Shown piece by piece: positions 1 to 8,777 of a DNA stretch of 64,000 nt (positions within the stretch are counted from its first letter, which is position 1; each line of letters starts with the position of its first letter). The position numbers and the translations under genes were made by a program. Below the pieces are notes generated by a model that saw only the letters and a program-made list of their open reading frames with translations, ran no database searches and was not told where the DNA came from. Source of the stretch: Paenibacillus sp. KS-LC4 (GTDB lineage: Bacteria; Bacillota; Bacilli; Paenibacillales; Paenibacillaceae); the NCBI RefSeq assembly GCF_036894955.1, contig NZ_CP145905.1:2250501-2314500 (forward strand), read 5' to 3'.

Positions 1-2
1 TA

Positions 3-1676
3 TTGAAGAGAGGATGGACTAGCGTGTGGTCTATTATAATAACGCACCTCCCTAACTGGAAAGTATGTGTACAGGCTGTTCTAAGCTTGGTTATTGCCCT
101 TGTTCTTTATTATGTGAATAAATATTTTCGGTCATTAGTTGAGAAAAAAAATGCTCCTGCCCAAAAAGCAAGAAGGGGCGAGCGGCCAGCCGAGCAAGCG
201 CATCTATCTGACGAATATGAAGAAAATTTGCATGCAATCAAACAAGCCATTAGCAGTAATAGCGATGTCCATTTTCGTGAATTTCAGGTAGCGGAACTTC
301 AGGCCCGGGCTATGCTCATTTATGTAGATGGGATGCAGGATGAAGAAATGATCAGCAAATATGTAATGAAAATTTTGATGGAAGATGTTAAGCAGGATAT
401 GACGGACGGAAGTGTTTTATTTAATCCGTTAGAATTTTCCGCTTATTTTCAAAATAAAGTGCTCCCGGTTTGTGAAACCTATGAGGCTAAAGAGCTTCAT
501 GGTTTAAATCAATCCATCCTGATCGGTTTTACAGCCTTGCTTATTGAAGGCGTGCCTCACGCCCTGCTTATTGGCACGTCAGGCATGAAGACAAGGGCAA
601 TCAGTGAACCAAGCTCTGAAGCGTTGCTTCGAGGTCCTCGTATCGGATTTACCGAGGTGCTAAGTGAAAATACATCGATGCTGCGCAGACAAGGCTACAG
701 TGAGGATTTGGAAATAAATATGTATGAGGTAGGAGCGCGAATTAAAAGAAAACTGGTTATTGCTTACATGAAGGAAATTGTGAATCCAGATTTGCTTCAG
801 GAGGTAAGAGATCGAGTTGGAAAAATCAATATGGATTTCATCGCGGAATCCGGTTATGTGGAGCAATTCATTGAAGACGATTACTTGAGCCCGTTTCAGC
901 AAGCTCAAAATACAGAGCGACCGGATCGAGTTATTAGCGGATTATTGGAAGGCAGGATCGCTATTTTATTGGATGGTACTCCCTTTGCTCTAATTGTACC
1001 GACAACGTTCAGCATGCTGCTGCAATCGCCTGAGGATTATTATGATCGCTGGCTGCCAGGGACTTTACTCCGTATGCTGCGATTTTTCGCCGCGTTTTTG
1101 GCGCTTATGTCACCGGCTTTGTATATTTCGTTTATTTCCTTTCATCCGGGCTTAATCCCAACAGAGCTTGCCGTTACGATCATTGAAACGAGGCAGGGTG
1201 TCCCCTTTCCTTCATTAATAGAAGTGATGATCCTAGAAATATCAATTGAAATATTGCGTGAGGCGGGCATTCGACTGCCTAAGCCGATTGGACCGGCAAT
1301 GGGCATTGTGGGCGGTTTGATTATTGGCGAGGCTGCTGTGCAGGCGGGTATTGTCAGTCCCTTTTTGGTCATCGTAGTTGCTGTGACCGCTATATCCTCT
1401 TTTTCAATACCGGTATACAGCGCAGGCATTACGTTGCGGATTTTACGCTTTGTAGGCATGCTGTGCGCGGCAGTGCTGGGGATGTTTGGAACCATTTTGT
1501 TTATCTTGTTTATTTGCGGCCATATAAGCAAGCTGAAAAGCTTTGGAGTTCCTTATGTGACACCAATCTCTCCGTTTCGCTTTAACGATTGGAAGGATTT
1601 GTTTCTGCGCACGCCGCTGCCATTCATGACAAAACGACCGGATATGATGAAAACGCAAGACAAGAAGCGAAGATAG
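3..1676 (+). CDS. gerKA: Spore germination protein, GerKA/GerAA family (A subunit)
   Basis: This is the A subunit of a nutrient germinant receptor, which sits in the spore inner membrane and acts with the B and C subunits encoded just downstream. The 557-residue frame has a hydrophobic stretch near residues 22-42, a long soluble region (about 65-340), and a C-terminal membrane domain with helices from about residue 355. The GerA-family stretch LPKPIGPAMGIVGGLIIGEA is near residues 425-445. The family usually has about 480-550 residues, so the gene is essentially complete. The first codon seen is a TTG at base 3 with no visible ribosome binding site, because the window begins there; the true start could lie upstream. 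The gerKB start follows 26 bp after the stop. Confidence 0.92.
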   Translation: MKRGWTSVWSIIITHLPNWKVCVQAVLSLVIALVLYYVNKYFRSLVEKKNAPAQKARRGERPAEQAHLSDEYEENLHAIKQAISSNSDVHFREFQVAELQARAMLIYVDGMQDEEMISKYVMKILMEDVKQDMTDGSVLFNPLEFSAYFQNKVLPVCETYEAKELHGLNQSILIGFTALLIEGVPHALLIGTSGMKTRAISEPSSEALLRGPRIGFTEVLSENTSMLRRQGYSEDLEINMYEVGARIKRKLVIAYMKEIVNPDLLQEVRDRVGKINMDFIAESGYVEQFIEDDYLSPFQQAQNTERPDRVISGLLEGRIAILLDGTPFALIVPTTFSMLLQSPEDYYDRWLPGTLLRMLRFFAAFLALMSPALYISFISFHPGLIPTELAVTIIETRQGVPFPSLIEVMILEISIEILREAGIRLPKPIGPAMGIVGGLIIGEAAVQAGIVSPFLVIVVAVTAISSFSIPVYSAGITLRILRFVGMLCAAVLGMFGTILFILFICGHISKLKSFGVPYVTPISPFRFNDWKDLFLRTPLPFMTKRPDMMKTQDKKRR

Positions 1677-1702
1677 GAACGGCTTAGAGAGGAGGAGCAA
1701 AT

Positions 1703-2806
1703 GTGTTTCTGCGCAGCGACGATAAAATCACGACAACCCAAACGTCGATCTTCATAACAGATTCCGTACTGGGAGCAGGCATCCTGACCTTGCCCCGAGG
1801 TGTAGTCGAGGCTACTCAAACACCGGACGCTTGGCTGTCTGTGCTGTTAGGCGGCTTTATCGTCATTTTGTTAATAATGGTCATGGTGAAATTAAGCCAG
1901 CAATTTCCTCAGCATACGGTGTATCAATACGCCAAAAAAATTGTGGGCACTATACCTGGCGGAGTTTTAGGTGTTTGTTTAATTTGTTATTACATTATTA
2001 TTGCTGGTTTTGAGGTAAGGATATTTGCGGAGATAACGATGTTCTATTTGCTGGAAGGAACCCCTATTTGGGCAATTGTCATTCCCTTTATTTGGGTGGG
2101 TGCCTATATTTGCTTTGGAGGAATTAATTCCATTGCGCGGGTTTTTCAAATTATTTTTCCAATCAGTATATTCATACTGGTGCTTTCCTATTTCCTAAGT
2201 ATTCGATTATTTGATATCAACAATTTACGTCCTGTTTTGGGTGAGGGTGTCCTCCCCGTATTTAAGGGGTTGAAATCTACGGTGCTTATATTTACAGGAT
2301 GTGAAGTCATCATGACTCTCGTTGCGCATATGCAGCATCCAGAGCGCGCGGTCAGAGCGACATTGGCAGGCATCGGCATTCCTTTTGCGCTTTATCTGAT
2401 GACTGTAATCGTCGTAATAGGAGGGATGTCTATCGACTCGGTGTTGAATAGCACCTGGCCGACCATTGACCTTCTTCGCAGCTTTGAAATTGCGGGATTA
2501 ATATTTGAGCGCTTTGAGTTTCCTTTTTTGGTCATTTGGATGATGCAGTTGTTTTGCAATTTCACTAGTTTTTACTTCAATGCTTCATTAGGAATTTCCC
2601 AGGTTTTTCATCTGAAGATTCAACCGGTAATCTTTGGATTAATCCCTGTTATTTTTATTACAACCATGCTTCCCGAGCGAATTAATGAAGTTTTTAAGCT
2701 AGGGGATACGATAGGCAAAATGGGGATCTATTTATTTTTTCTCGTGCCTGTCCTGCTTACTGTCATATTGCTTGTTAGAAAGAAGGTGCTGAATCATCAT
2801 GTATAG
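1703..2806 (+). CDS. gerKB: Spore germination protein, GerKB/GerAB family (B subunit, permease-like)
   Basis: This is the B subunit of the germinant receptor, an amino-acid-permease-like integral membrane protein thought to form the germinant-sensing channel. The 367-residue product has about ten hydrophobic segments and begins with the family-typical opening in which TDSVLGAGILTLPRG follows a short cytoplasmic tail. Translation starts at GTG 1703, not at the overlapping out-of-frame ATG at 1701; the ribosome binding site GGAGGAG lies about 7 bases upstream. The 3' end overlaps the gerKC start by 8 bases, which points to translational coupling within one operon. Confidence 0.92.
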   Translation: MFLRSDDKITTTQTSIFITDSVLGAGILTLPRGVVEATQTPDAWLSVLLGGFIVILLIMVMVKLSQQFPQHTVYQYAKKIVGTIPGGVLGVCLICYYIIIAGFEVRIFAEITMFYLLEGTPIWAIVIPFIWVGAYICFGGINSIARVFQIIFPISIFILVLSYFLSIRLFDINNLRPVLGEGVLPVFKGLKSTVLIFTGCEVIMTLVAHMQHPERAVRATLAGIGIPFALYLMTVIVVIGGMSIDSVLNSTWPTIDLLRSFEIAGLIFERFEFPFLVIWMMQLFCNFTSFYFNASLGISQVFHLKIQPVIFGLIPVIFITTMLPERINEVFKLGDTIGKMGIYLFFLVPVLLTVILLVRKKVLNHHV

Positions 2807-3989
2807 ATTTAAAAACCTGCTTGTTTTCCTTCTCTTATCCTCCCTGTTCTTAACGCAAGGCTGCTGGAGCAGTAAGGAAATCGAGGATTTAAGTGTTTAT
2901 GCAGGTCTTGCTCTAGATGTAGGTGAACGGCCTGACATTGAGCGCGATCTGGAAGGACAAGGCGCGAATTACTTTAAAAGAGATCTGATTACAGCAACTA
3001 TCCAGATTATCCCAATTAAATCGTTCGAGCGGCAGGAAAAATCAAAAGCAAAGCAGGTGGTGAAGTATTCAAATTTACGCCTGACAGGGGATTCTGTATT
3101 TGAAATTATGCGCCAATACTCGACCAGAAGGGAGCGCCCAGTCATTGGTCATCATCTTAAAGTCATTGTCGTATCTACAAAATTGGCAAAACAGCATCAG
3201 ATGGATCAATTGATGGATTTTGCCCTGCGTGATAATGATATACGTCCAAGCTGCCGGGTGTTTTTTAGTGAGGGGAGAGCATTTGATACCTTTCTTAGTG
3301 ATCAGCCGGAAGAGGTTCCGGCGTTTCGGCTAAACGCGATGCTCAATAATAGCTTTAGAAGCAATAAAATAATGAAGGAGGTTAATCTAACTCGGATTGA
3401 TGGTTTGCTTCGTTCCAAGCAAAGCTTTTTGCTGCAAAATATCGTTAGCTCAAAGGGAGAAATACAATTTTCAGGTGCCGGAATTATTAAGGGGGCTACG
3501 AGCAAGTGGATTGGCAATTTGAATCAAGAAAATGTGGAAAGTCTTTCCTGGATTCAAGGGACAGGGCAAGGAGGCTTAATTAAAAGCTATGATTGGAGAA
3601 ATAAAATCATTACTTATGAGATTAAATCCATGCACAGTAAAACGACTGCCAAATTACAAGGTGACGCGATTTCCTTTCACGTTGCGATTGAATCAACCGG
3701 AAGATTAATTGAAAATTGGGATACGAAGGAAAACCCATCCAAGCTTGAATATCTAGAGGGAGCAGAGAAGGTTTTTGAAAAAAGATTAACAACCATGATT
3801 AATCATGTTATGCAAAAAACACAGTCGAAATACAAAGTGGATGTCGCTGGATTTGGGAAGGTGCTTGCTATTAAATATCCAAAGAAATGGAAGGAAATAA
3901 AGGACAATTGGGATGAAGTGTTCAGCAGGGTTCCCGTAACCTTTGAGATCAAGCTAAAGATTACTGATTTTGGTTCTTCTACAGAATAA
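2799..3989 (+). CDS. gerKC: Spore germination lipoprotein, GerKC/GerAC family (C subunit)
   Basis: This is the C subunit of the germinant receptor, a lipoprotein anchored to the outer face of the spore inner membrane. The first 22 residues form a lipoprotein signal with lipobox LTQGC. The motif CWSSKEIEDL right after the lipidated cysteine is the usual GerAC opening (CW...EI.dl). The 396-residue length is normal, and residues from about 220 to the end match the conserved C-terminal domain (SFLLQN, GAGIIKG, then a predicted long helix). The ATG overlaps the end of gerKB. The order A-B-C matches B. subtilis gerA and gerK operons. Confidence 0.93.
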   Translation: MYRFKNLLVFLLLSSLFLTQGCWSSKEIEDLSVYAGLALDVGERPDIERDLEGQGANYFKRDLITATIQIIPIKSFERQEKSKAKQVVKYSNLRLTGDSVFEIMRQYSTRRERPVIGHHLKVIVVSTKLAKQHQMDQLMDFALRDNDIRPSCRVFFSEGRAFDTFLSDQPEEVPAFRLNAMLNNSFRSNKIMKEVNLTRIDGLLRSKQSFLLQNIVSSKGEIQFSGAGIIKGATSKWIGNLNQENVESLSWIQGTGQGGLIKSYDWRNKIITYEIKSMHSKTTAKLQGDAISFHVAIESTGRLIENWDTKENPSKLEYLEGAEKVFEKRLTTMINHVMQKTQSKYKVDVAGFGKVLAIKYPKKWKEIKDNWDEVFSRVPVTFEIKLKITDFGSSTE

Positions 3990-4090
3990 GCGTGTTCAAA
4001 AGGAGCATGTCGAACCCTCCTGCGAATAAACGGGGCTTGCCTGTTGAATAATAAGCAGGCTTGTAATCTAACTTGAAGAGGGGTAAGAAG

Positions 4091-4414
4091 ATGAAGAAGT
4101 GGTTGGCGATTTTTAGCTTAGCAGCATGCTTAACGATGTTCGCCGCTGTTCCTGCCTTTGCCGACAACATGACAAGGGTGAACCATACACCAGGCGAGGA
4201 GATCCGTCATGACGTCAATAATGGCATCAATGCAACGAACCGCACATTGGGTACAGACATGAATCGTGTAGACAACGGATATAGCGTACACACAAACAAT
4301 TACCGAGCCAATGCCACGGACAATGATGGCTTCGATTGGGGATGGCTTGGTCTGCTTGGCTTGCTTGGTCTTGCGGGCATGAGAAACCGCGGCCGTGATC
4401 GCGACCACGCCTGA
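4091..4414 (+). CDS. Secreted WGxxGxxG-type small protein
   Basis: This is a 107-residue exported protein. Residues 1-24 form a Sec signal peptide ending AVPAFA. A low-complexity polar middle follows, rich in Asn, Thr and Arg. The C terminus has the tripartite sorting-tag look WGWLGLLGLLGLAGMRNRGR, meaning a WGxxGxxG motif, a short hydrophobic helix and a basic tail. Families with this tail are common in Paenibacillus and Bacillus, with unknown function. I chose ATG 4091, which has GAGGGG 8-13 bases upstream; an in-frame TTG at 4073 would place that site inside the gene. It stands alone and is followed by a strong terminator. Confidence 0.7.
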   Translation: MKKWLAIFSLAACLTMFAAVPAFADNMTRVNHTPGEEIRHDVNNGINATNRTLGTDMNRVDNGYSVHTNNYRANATDNDGFDWGWLGLLGLLGLAGMRNRGRDRDHA

Positions 4415-4485
4415 TTTGATTCATACGAGGACAGCAAAGAGAGCTTCCGGCGTTAGAGGGGAACTGCTGAAAATTTCTTAGAGTG

Positions 4486-4531
4486 AAAAAAGGTACTGCT
4501 CCCGAAAATAATCGGGAGCAGTACCTTTTTT
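4486..4531. terminator. Bidirectional intrinsic terminator
   Basis: A perfect 19-bp inverted repeat (AAAAAAGGTACTGCTCCCG and its complement) with an 8-base loop ends in a T run on each strand. It lies between the WGxxGxxG gene (+) and the tRNA-Leu gene (-), so it can end both transcripts. Confidence 0.9.
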
Positions 4532-4595
4532 CTGAAAAATGAAAAGTATTAAAAAGATTTATAAATTGCTCTACGAGCAATGTTAGCTGAAAAGC

Positions 4596-4682
4596 TGGTG
4601 CGGTCGAGAGGACTCGAACCTCCACGGCTGTTACACCACTAGAACCTGAATCTAGCGCGTCTGCCAATTCCGCCACGACCGC
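4596..4682 (-). tRNA. tRNA-Leu (anticodon CAG)
   Basis: Read on the minus strand, the 87-base gene folds as a class II tRNA. The acceptor stem is GCGGTCG pairing with CGACCGC, the D-loop contains AATTGGCAGAC, and the anticodon stem CTAGA/TCTAG encloses loop TTCAGGT. It also has a long variable arm (TGGTGTAACAGCCG), T-loop GGTTCGAGTCC and an encoded 3' CCA. The anticodon CAG reads CUG leucine codons. Confidence 0.97.
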
Positions 4683-4749
4683 ATATGCAAAATTTACATT
4701 ATTAATTTAGCATGCCATCATGGGGGAAGTCAAGCTGGCTTTAAATAAT

Positions 4750-5583
4750 TTAACTATAGAGTGCTAGCAGTTGTTGCCATATATGAAATTTCTCGCCGCA
4801 GGCAGGGCAATTTGTATGTCCAGCCAAATAGGGCAGCTGTGCCGAAAGCTGCTCATCCCCCAATCGGTCTGCCCTGCTATGTACATATCGAAGGCTGATT
4901 TCCGCTGAGCTTGCAGGAGCAGCAGGGATAATGGGCGCAGGCGCATCCTTGTCGTTGAAAACGGGATCTTCCTTGTACGCGACTAGCTTCTCCTCCCTTT
5001 CATCCGGCCATATGAAGACTTCATGCTCGCAAGCAGGGCATGGAGCGACATATTCATCACCGATGCTGTGGGTTTGCAGCATATTTGCAGCCGCTCGTTC
5101 ACTGTGAAAAGCAGCATCGGCGATTACTACGTAACGTTTCTCGGAATCATCTTTATTAGACTGCGCGTAGTCAGCGATCTGCTCGGACATATCCATAAAT
5201 TTTCTAATAGCATCATAATATGAAACATAAATATCAGCCCGTACCTTTGCATCAATATCAGGTACTAATTTCTCAAATATTGCGGGCATTTCCGACGTTA
5301 ACTCGCAAGTATTGCTTGCTTCAAATATGCCGCAGCTGATATAAATATCCAGCTTCACCTCCGGATCGTTCGAGTGCAAGGCGATTTCTGCTAAATAAGG
5401 TACCGCGGCGTAGGTACACGCATAAATCGTATTCTGATGATAAAGCTGTTCCCAGTAAAGCTCCTCTTTGACCTCTGAAGCATAATTAAGCGCCAGCTGC
5501 TGTAGCATTTCTGCTACGGAATCGGCGAAGCCATAAGGTCCGTACAATTCCGACCAAATCGAGCTATTTAAAGCGAGCATCAT
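4750..5583 (-). CDS. HEAT-like protein with C-terminal CxxC motifs, function unknown
   Basis: The 277-residue soluble protein is not one I can name. The N-terminal half (about residues 20-140) is helical and contains the pattern WEQLYHQNTIYACTYAAVPYL, which resembles HEAT-repeat proteins annotated as contact-system immunity-like factors. Two later pairs, CPAC near residue 180 and CPACGEKFHIW near the C terminus, look like halves of zinc ribbons. ATG 5583 is preceded by AAGGAGG at 6 bases. It is a single gene between a tRNA and a divergent deacetylase gene. Function is not assigned; the fold is inference from residue pattern only. Confidence 0.6.
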   Translation of the reverse strand: MMLALNSSIWSELYGPYGFADSVAEMLQQLALNYASEVKEELYWEQLYHQNTIYACTYAAVPYLAEIALHSNDPEVKLDIYISCGIFEASNTCELTSEMPAIFEKLVPDIDAKVRADIYVSYYDAIRKFMDMSEQIADYAQSNKDDSEKRYVVIADAAFHSERAAANMLQTHSIGDEYVAPCPACEHEVFIWPDEREEKLVAYKEDPVFNDKDAPAPIIPAAPASSAEISLRYVHSRADRLGDEQLSAQLPYLAGHTNCPACGEKFHIWQQLLALYS

Positions 5584-5783
5584 GAATCGCCTCCTTATAA
5601 ATGACTAACAAATGTCCTTCCCAGCTATTTTACTATGGAATTGGTTATTTTGGCGATATGTGACAAAGAAAGCGGATTAACGGCGAATGAATTTCCAGCA
5701 TTCAGCATATTTTGCCTCAAGTTCACAAACAATGAAAGGGTAAAGGTGATGCTGCGTTAATAACGAATGAGGAGTGTGGAAGT

Positions 5784-6623
5784 GTGAACGTGAAGAGGAG
5801 CTATTTATGGAAAAAAAGGGCGGTTAGCCTGCTTGGACTCATGCTGTTGGTTTTTGGCATGAGCAATGAAGCAGGAGCAGCTTCTGTATTTGCAGAGCCC
5901 CAGACACAGGCACAGGAGCAGCGCCATCTTGCCATCGTCATTGACGATTTCGGCAATGATATGGACGGTACGGAGGAAATGCTGAAGCTGCCGATCAAGT
6001 TTACAGCAGCGGTTATGCCGTTTATGCCTTCTACGCAAAAAGACGCAGAGGAGGCGCATCGCCTTGGGCATGATGTCATTGTGCATATGCCAATGGAGCC
6101 TAACAAGGGATTGAAAAAATGGCTCGGTCCGGGCGCTATTACGGCAGATCTAAGTGACGACGAAGTCCGCAAGCGGATAAACGCGGCCATTGACAATGTG
6201 CCTCATGCGATTGGCATGAACAATCATATGGGGTCCAAGGTGACAGCGGATGAGCGGATTATGCGTATCGTGCTTGACGTATGCAAGCAGCGAGGATTGT
6301 TTTTCCTCGATAGCCGGACGACTTATAGAACCGTTGTGCCGAAAGTATCTAAGGAGGTTGGGGTACCGCTGCTTTCCAACGATGTTTTTCTCGATGATGT
6401 GTATACGATTCAGCATATTAGCAAGCAAATGAATGAAGTGCAGAAGCATCTCTCCACGCATGTTACTTGCGTCGTGATCGGTCATGTAGGACCTCCGGGC
6501 CCAAAAACAGCGGCTGTTCTAAGACAGGCGATTCCTTCTATGAACGCCGCTGTTTCCTTCGTCAAGCTATCGGATATGGTGCTGCAATCATTTGGTGATC
6601 AGCTTGTATTGCCGAATCCCTGA
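5784..6623 (+). CDS. Divergent polysaccharide deacetylase family protein (YibQ-like)
   Basis: This is a secreted 279-residue protein with a signal peptide (about residues 1-33). The deacetylase-like NodB fold begins with LAIVIDDFGND, the metal-site-like DDxGND motif of the divergent polysaccharide deacetylase family, and continues with HMPMEP and IGMNNHMGS. The family acts on cell-envelope polysaccharides; the exact substrate is unknown. The GTG at 5784 follows GAGGAG by about 9 bases. Its 3' end overlaps the convergent amidase gene by 36 bp, so the two may have been kept together as envelope-remodelling genes. Confidence 0.82.
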   Translation: MNVKRSYLWKKRAVSLLGLMLLVFGMSNEAGAASVFAEPQTQAQEQRHLAIVIDDFGNDMDGTEEMLKLPIKFTAAVMPFMPSTQKDAEEAHRLGHDVIVHMPMEPNKGLKKWLGPGAITADLSDDEVRKRINAAIDNVPHAIGMNNHMGSKVTADERIMRIVLDVCKQRGLFFLDSRTTYRTVVPKVSKEVGVPLLSNDVFLDDVYTIQHISKQMNEVQKHLSTHVTCVVIGHVGPPGPKTAAVLRQAIPSMNAAVSFVKLSDMVLQSFGDQLVLPNP

Positions 6624-7325
6624 GGCGATGGCCGATGCAATGTGCAGTTGCTCACGGGGGTCTGTCAGCATCGTTCGATCCTTGCTATTGCTGACAAAGC
6701 CCATTTCTACAATGACAGCTGGCTGGTATACGCGTCTAAGTAAATAAAAAGGTTTACCTTCCCTTGGGAGAAAGCGTGTGTGCTGCTGGCGATTAAGTGT
6801 ATCCTGAATGCAGAAAGCAAGCAGGGCGCTTTCTCCGCTGCTTTGATGCAGCACCAGCGGTCCGCGCTCTGAGCGGTCGGGTGTCGAATTGACATGCAGG
6901 CTGACGAGCAGCTGCGTAGGAATTTCCTCGGTGAGCTGCCGCCTTTGAGATAGATCGCGTCGATGACGAGAACCGCTTATATGCCAGCGATTATCGTCGC
7001 TAAGCGCATAATCGTCTGTGCGATTCAGTACAGCGGTAATACCTTGGCTGTTCAGGAGCAAATAAAGCTTCTTCGCTACAGCTAGATTGATGTCCTTCTC
7101 CACTACGCCGCCAGCAGATGCCCCGCCATCAATGCCGCCATGACCCGCATCAATGAGCACAACGGATGAAGGCATCGTCCAATGTCCAGCATGGGGGTCA
7201 GAATGTTGAGAAGGCGCGTCGGGTTCATTTGCTGAAGCGTTGCTATTTCCTGTTGCCATAGTTGTAGAGTGGGCGGGAAGGCAGAAGAGCAGTGTAATGA
7301 TCAAACAACGAAAGCAAGCAAGCAC
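6588..7325 (-). CDS. N-acetylmuramoyl-L-alanine amidase (Amidase_3, CwlD-like)
   Basis: This zinc amidase cleaves the bond between muramic acid and the peptide stem of peptidoglycan. After a signal peptide (about residues 1-27) and a short linker, the Amidase_3 domain shows the zinc ligands in DAGHGGIDGGA, the Glu in VEKDINL, the His in SLHVNS and the catalytic Glu in VIVEMGFVSN. The 245-residue single-domain form without cell-wall-binding repeats fits CwlD, the spore cortex muramic-lactam enzyme, but the identity as CwlD is inference. The start is GTG 7325, with AAGGAGG 7 bases upstream. Confidence 0.88.
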   Translation of the reverse strand: MLACFRCLIITLLFCLPAHSTTMATGNSNASANEPDAPSQHSDPHAGHWTMPSSVVLIDAGHGGIDGGASAGGVVEKDINLAVAKKLYLLLNSQGITAVLNRTDDYALSDDNRWHISGSRHRRDLSQRRQLTEEIPTQLLVSLHVNSTPDRSERGPLVLHQSSGESALLAFCIQDTLNRQQHTRFLPREGKPFYLLRRVYQPAVIVEMGFVSNSKDRTMLTDPREQLHIASAIASGIRQYKLITK

Positions 7326-7505
7326 ATGCCATCCTCCTTTTATAAGGCTTTTGTCTTAGCTATAGCGTGGCTCATCGGAGGAAATCTCATGCATGTTTAT
7401 GATTGGAGATGGCAGGGCAAACTGATATCATCAGTGATAGCAAGAGGTATCTATCCTTTACGGAGCGACTGCTCTAATATTCAAGCTAAAAGGGGAGCGA
7501 CGGAA

Positions 7506-7700
7506 ATGGCCAGCGGGGATGATTTAATCAAATACGTGACCGTTCAGGTTGTGGAGTATATGGAGAGGCCGAAAGGGGAACGCAAGCAAATAAAGGCGTC
7601 AGCGAAGGCGATAAGGGAGCCGTGGCTGACGCGCTGGTTCGGCTGGGGGCCTGTCAGTCTTATGATGTGGTGGCGTGGAAAAAGCGGGCGTCAGCGATAA
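7506..7700 (+). CDS. yqzE: YqzE family small protein
   Basis: The 64-residue product starts MASGDDLIKYVTVQVVEYME and ends in a Trp-rich segment (WLTRWFGWGPVSLMMWW) that could be membrane-associated. Length and sequence fit the YqzE family of Bacillales, whose function is unknown; in B. subtilis yqzE lies next to the comG operon and near yqhG/yqhH, as here. I chose ATG 7506 because GGGGAG lies about 8 bases upstream. Longer in-frame starts from 7269 would overlap the amidase gene and add residues outside the family. The 3' end overlaps the convergent gene by 10 bp. Confidence 0.85.
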   Translation: MASGDDLIKYVTVQVVEYMERPKGERKQIKASAKAIREPWLTRWFGWGPVSLMMWWRGKSGRQR

Positions 7701-8608
7701 AAATGACCCAGCTCTGCAAGCAGCGAAAGCGGTACATAACGCCGGCTTTCGCCCAGCTCGTCTGTTTCAAGAGCGACGTACACAGCGCCGTTGTTCCAGC
7801 TGTGATAGCCAGTTGCTGACCACACATAAAGCATGTCATTATTAAACCTTGCCGCTGTATAGGTAAGGTGTTTCTTTTTGTCCAAAATATGCAGCGCTTC
7901 TGAGCAGTCTTTAGATTCCGCCTTGCCGACAGGTGCGTCTGTCAGCCATTGCAGCTTCTCAAAAGGGTTGAATGAAGGATTGGAAACGGCACTGGCAATG
8001 CTCGCGGTGGCTGCCATAGGCGCCTCATTATAAATAAGCTTCAGCTCCTGACTTGCCTCGGCGTCCCAGAGCGAAGCAGTCAGCGGCAGCGCTTCGCCGC
8101 TCATAGCATCGGTATAGGCGATAGCCTTGCCGGAAATTTTCCAGACGGATAGCAGCGGATGGATATATAGCGGCGTACTCGTAATGGCAGATGGGATAAG
8201 TTCAAGCCGCTGGAGCGATTGCTGCAGCGTTGTTAAGCTATAGAGGTAGTCGCCAAGCCCGTATTCGCCTAAAATATACCCGCCGCTCTCCGTTGCATGG
8301 ATAACGAGATAGCCGGCGGTTTTTTTGTGCTGCATAACGCTGGCGAGCCAGCTGTGCGTGCCGGGGCCGAGTGCGGAAATATCAAGTGATGCACCTTGCC
8401 AGCTCTTGAAAGCAGGCTGTGCTGCGAGCTGTGCTGTCCATGCTTCTACATGTGCGAGGAGGGAGGCATGGTCTGCTTGTTCCAGCTCGGGCATGGCGGC
8501 AGCTTGCGATAGCTGAAGACTGCTTGTCCATAATATAGCACTTAAAAGTAAGGTGCCGATCAGTAGCTTGCGAATGTGGCTCAGCAATAAATTCACCCTT
8601 TTCTTCAT
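7691..8608 (-). CDS. Secreted hypothetical protein
   Basis: The 305-residue protein has a strong signal peptide (residues 1-37, MKKRVNLLL start and cleavage near SQAAA) and should be exported. I do not recognise a domain. The mature part is a mixed alpha/beta protein with many short hydrophobic strands, and an HILDKKKHLTY and AARFNNDMLYVWSATGYHSW pattern near the C terminus. It is convergent with yqzE and is a stand-alone gene. An exported structural or regulatory role is possible but not shown. Confidence 0.6.
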   Translation of the reverse strand: MKKRVNLLLSHIRKLLIGTLLLSAILWTSSLQLSQAAAMPELEQADHASLLAHVEAWTAQLAAQPAFKSWQGASLDISALGPGTHSWLASVMQHKKTAGYLVIHATESGGYILGEYGLGDYLYSLTTLQQSLQRLELIPSAITSTPLYIHPLLSVWKISGKAIAYTDAMSGEALPLTASLWDAEASQELKLIYNEAPMAATASIASAVSNPSFNPFEKLQWLTDAPVGKAESKDCSEALHILDKKKHLTYTAARFNNDMLYVWSATGYHSWNNGAVYVALETDELGESRRYVPLSLLAELGHFYR

Positions 8609-8684
8609 GAGGCAGGTCGCTAAAGCGGCGAATGCTGCCTATTATTGAAATATCACCTTGACTTTCTGCTTCATTATAAAAGGC

Positions 8685-8738
8685 AGAGCGGGAGAAGGCT
8701 GTTGGAATGTGTAGGCACTGCGCAGCCTTTCCCGTTCT
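8685..8738 (-). terminator. Terminator-like hairpin downstream of yqhG
   Basis: A GC-rich inverted repeat (AGAGCGGGAGAAGGCTG and CAGCCTTTCCCGTTCT, one bulge) lies 40 bp past the yqhG stop. T-rich sequence follows on both strands (CCTTTT on minus, TTTTTTT on plus). It most likely ends the yqhH-yqhG transcript. Confidence 0.7.
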
Positions 8739-8777
8739 TTTTTTGCCGCAATGGTGCGGATCGGGTCTGATCTTCGA

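Noticed and set aside
7269..7505. N-terminal extension of yqzE to 143 residues
   Set aside because: It would overlap the amidase gene and bypass the good ribosome binding site at 7506; the family is about 60 residues.
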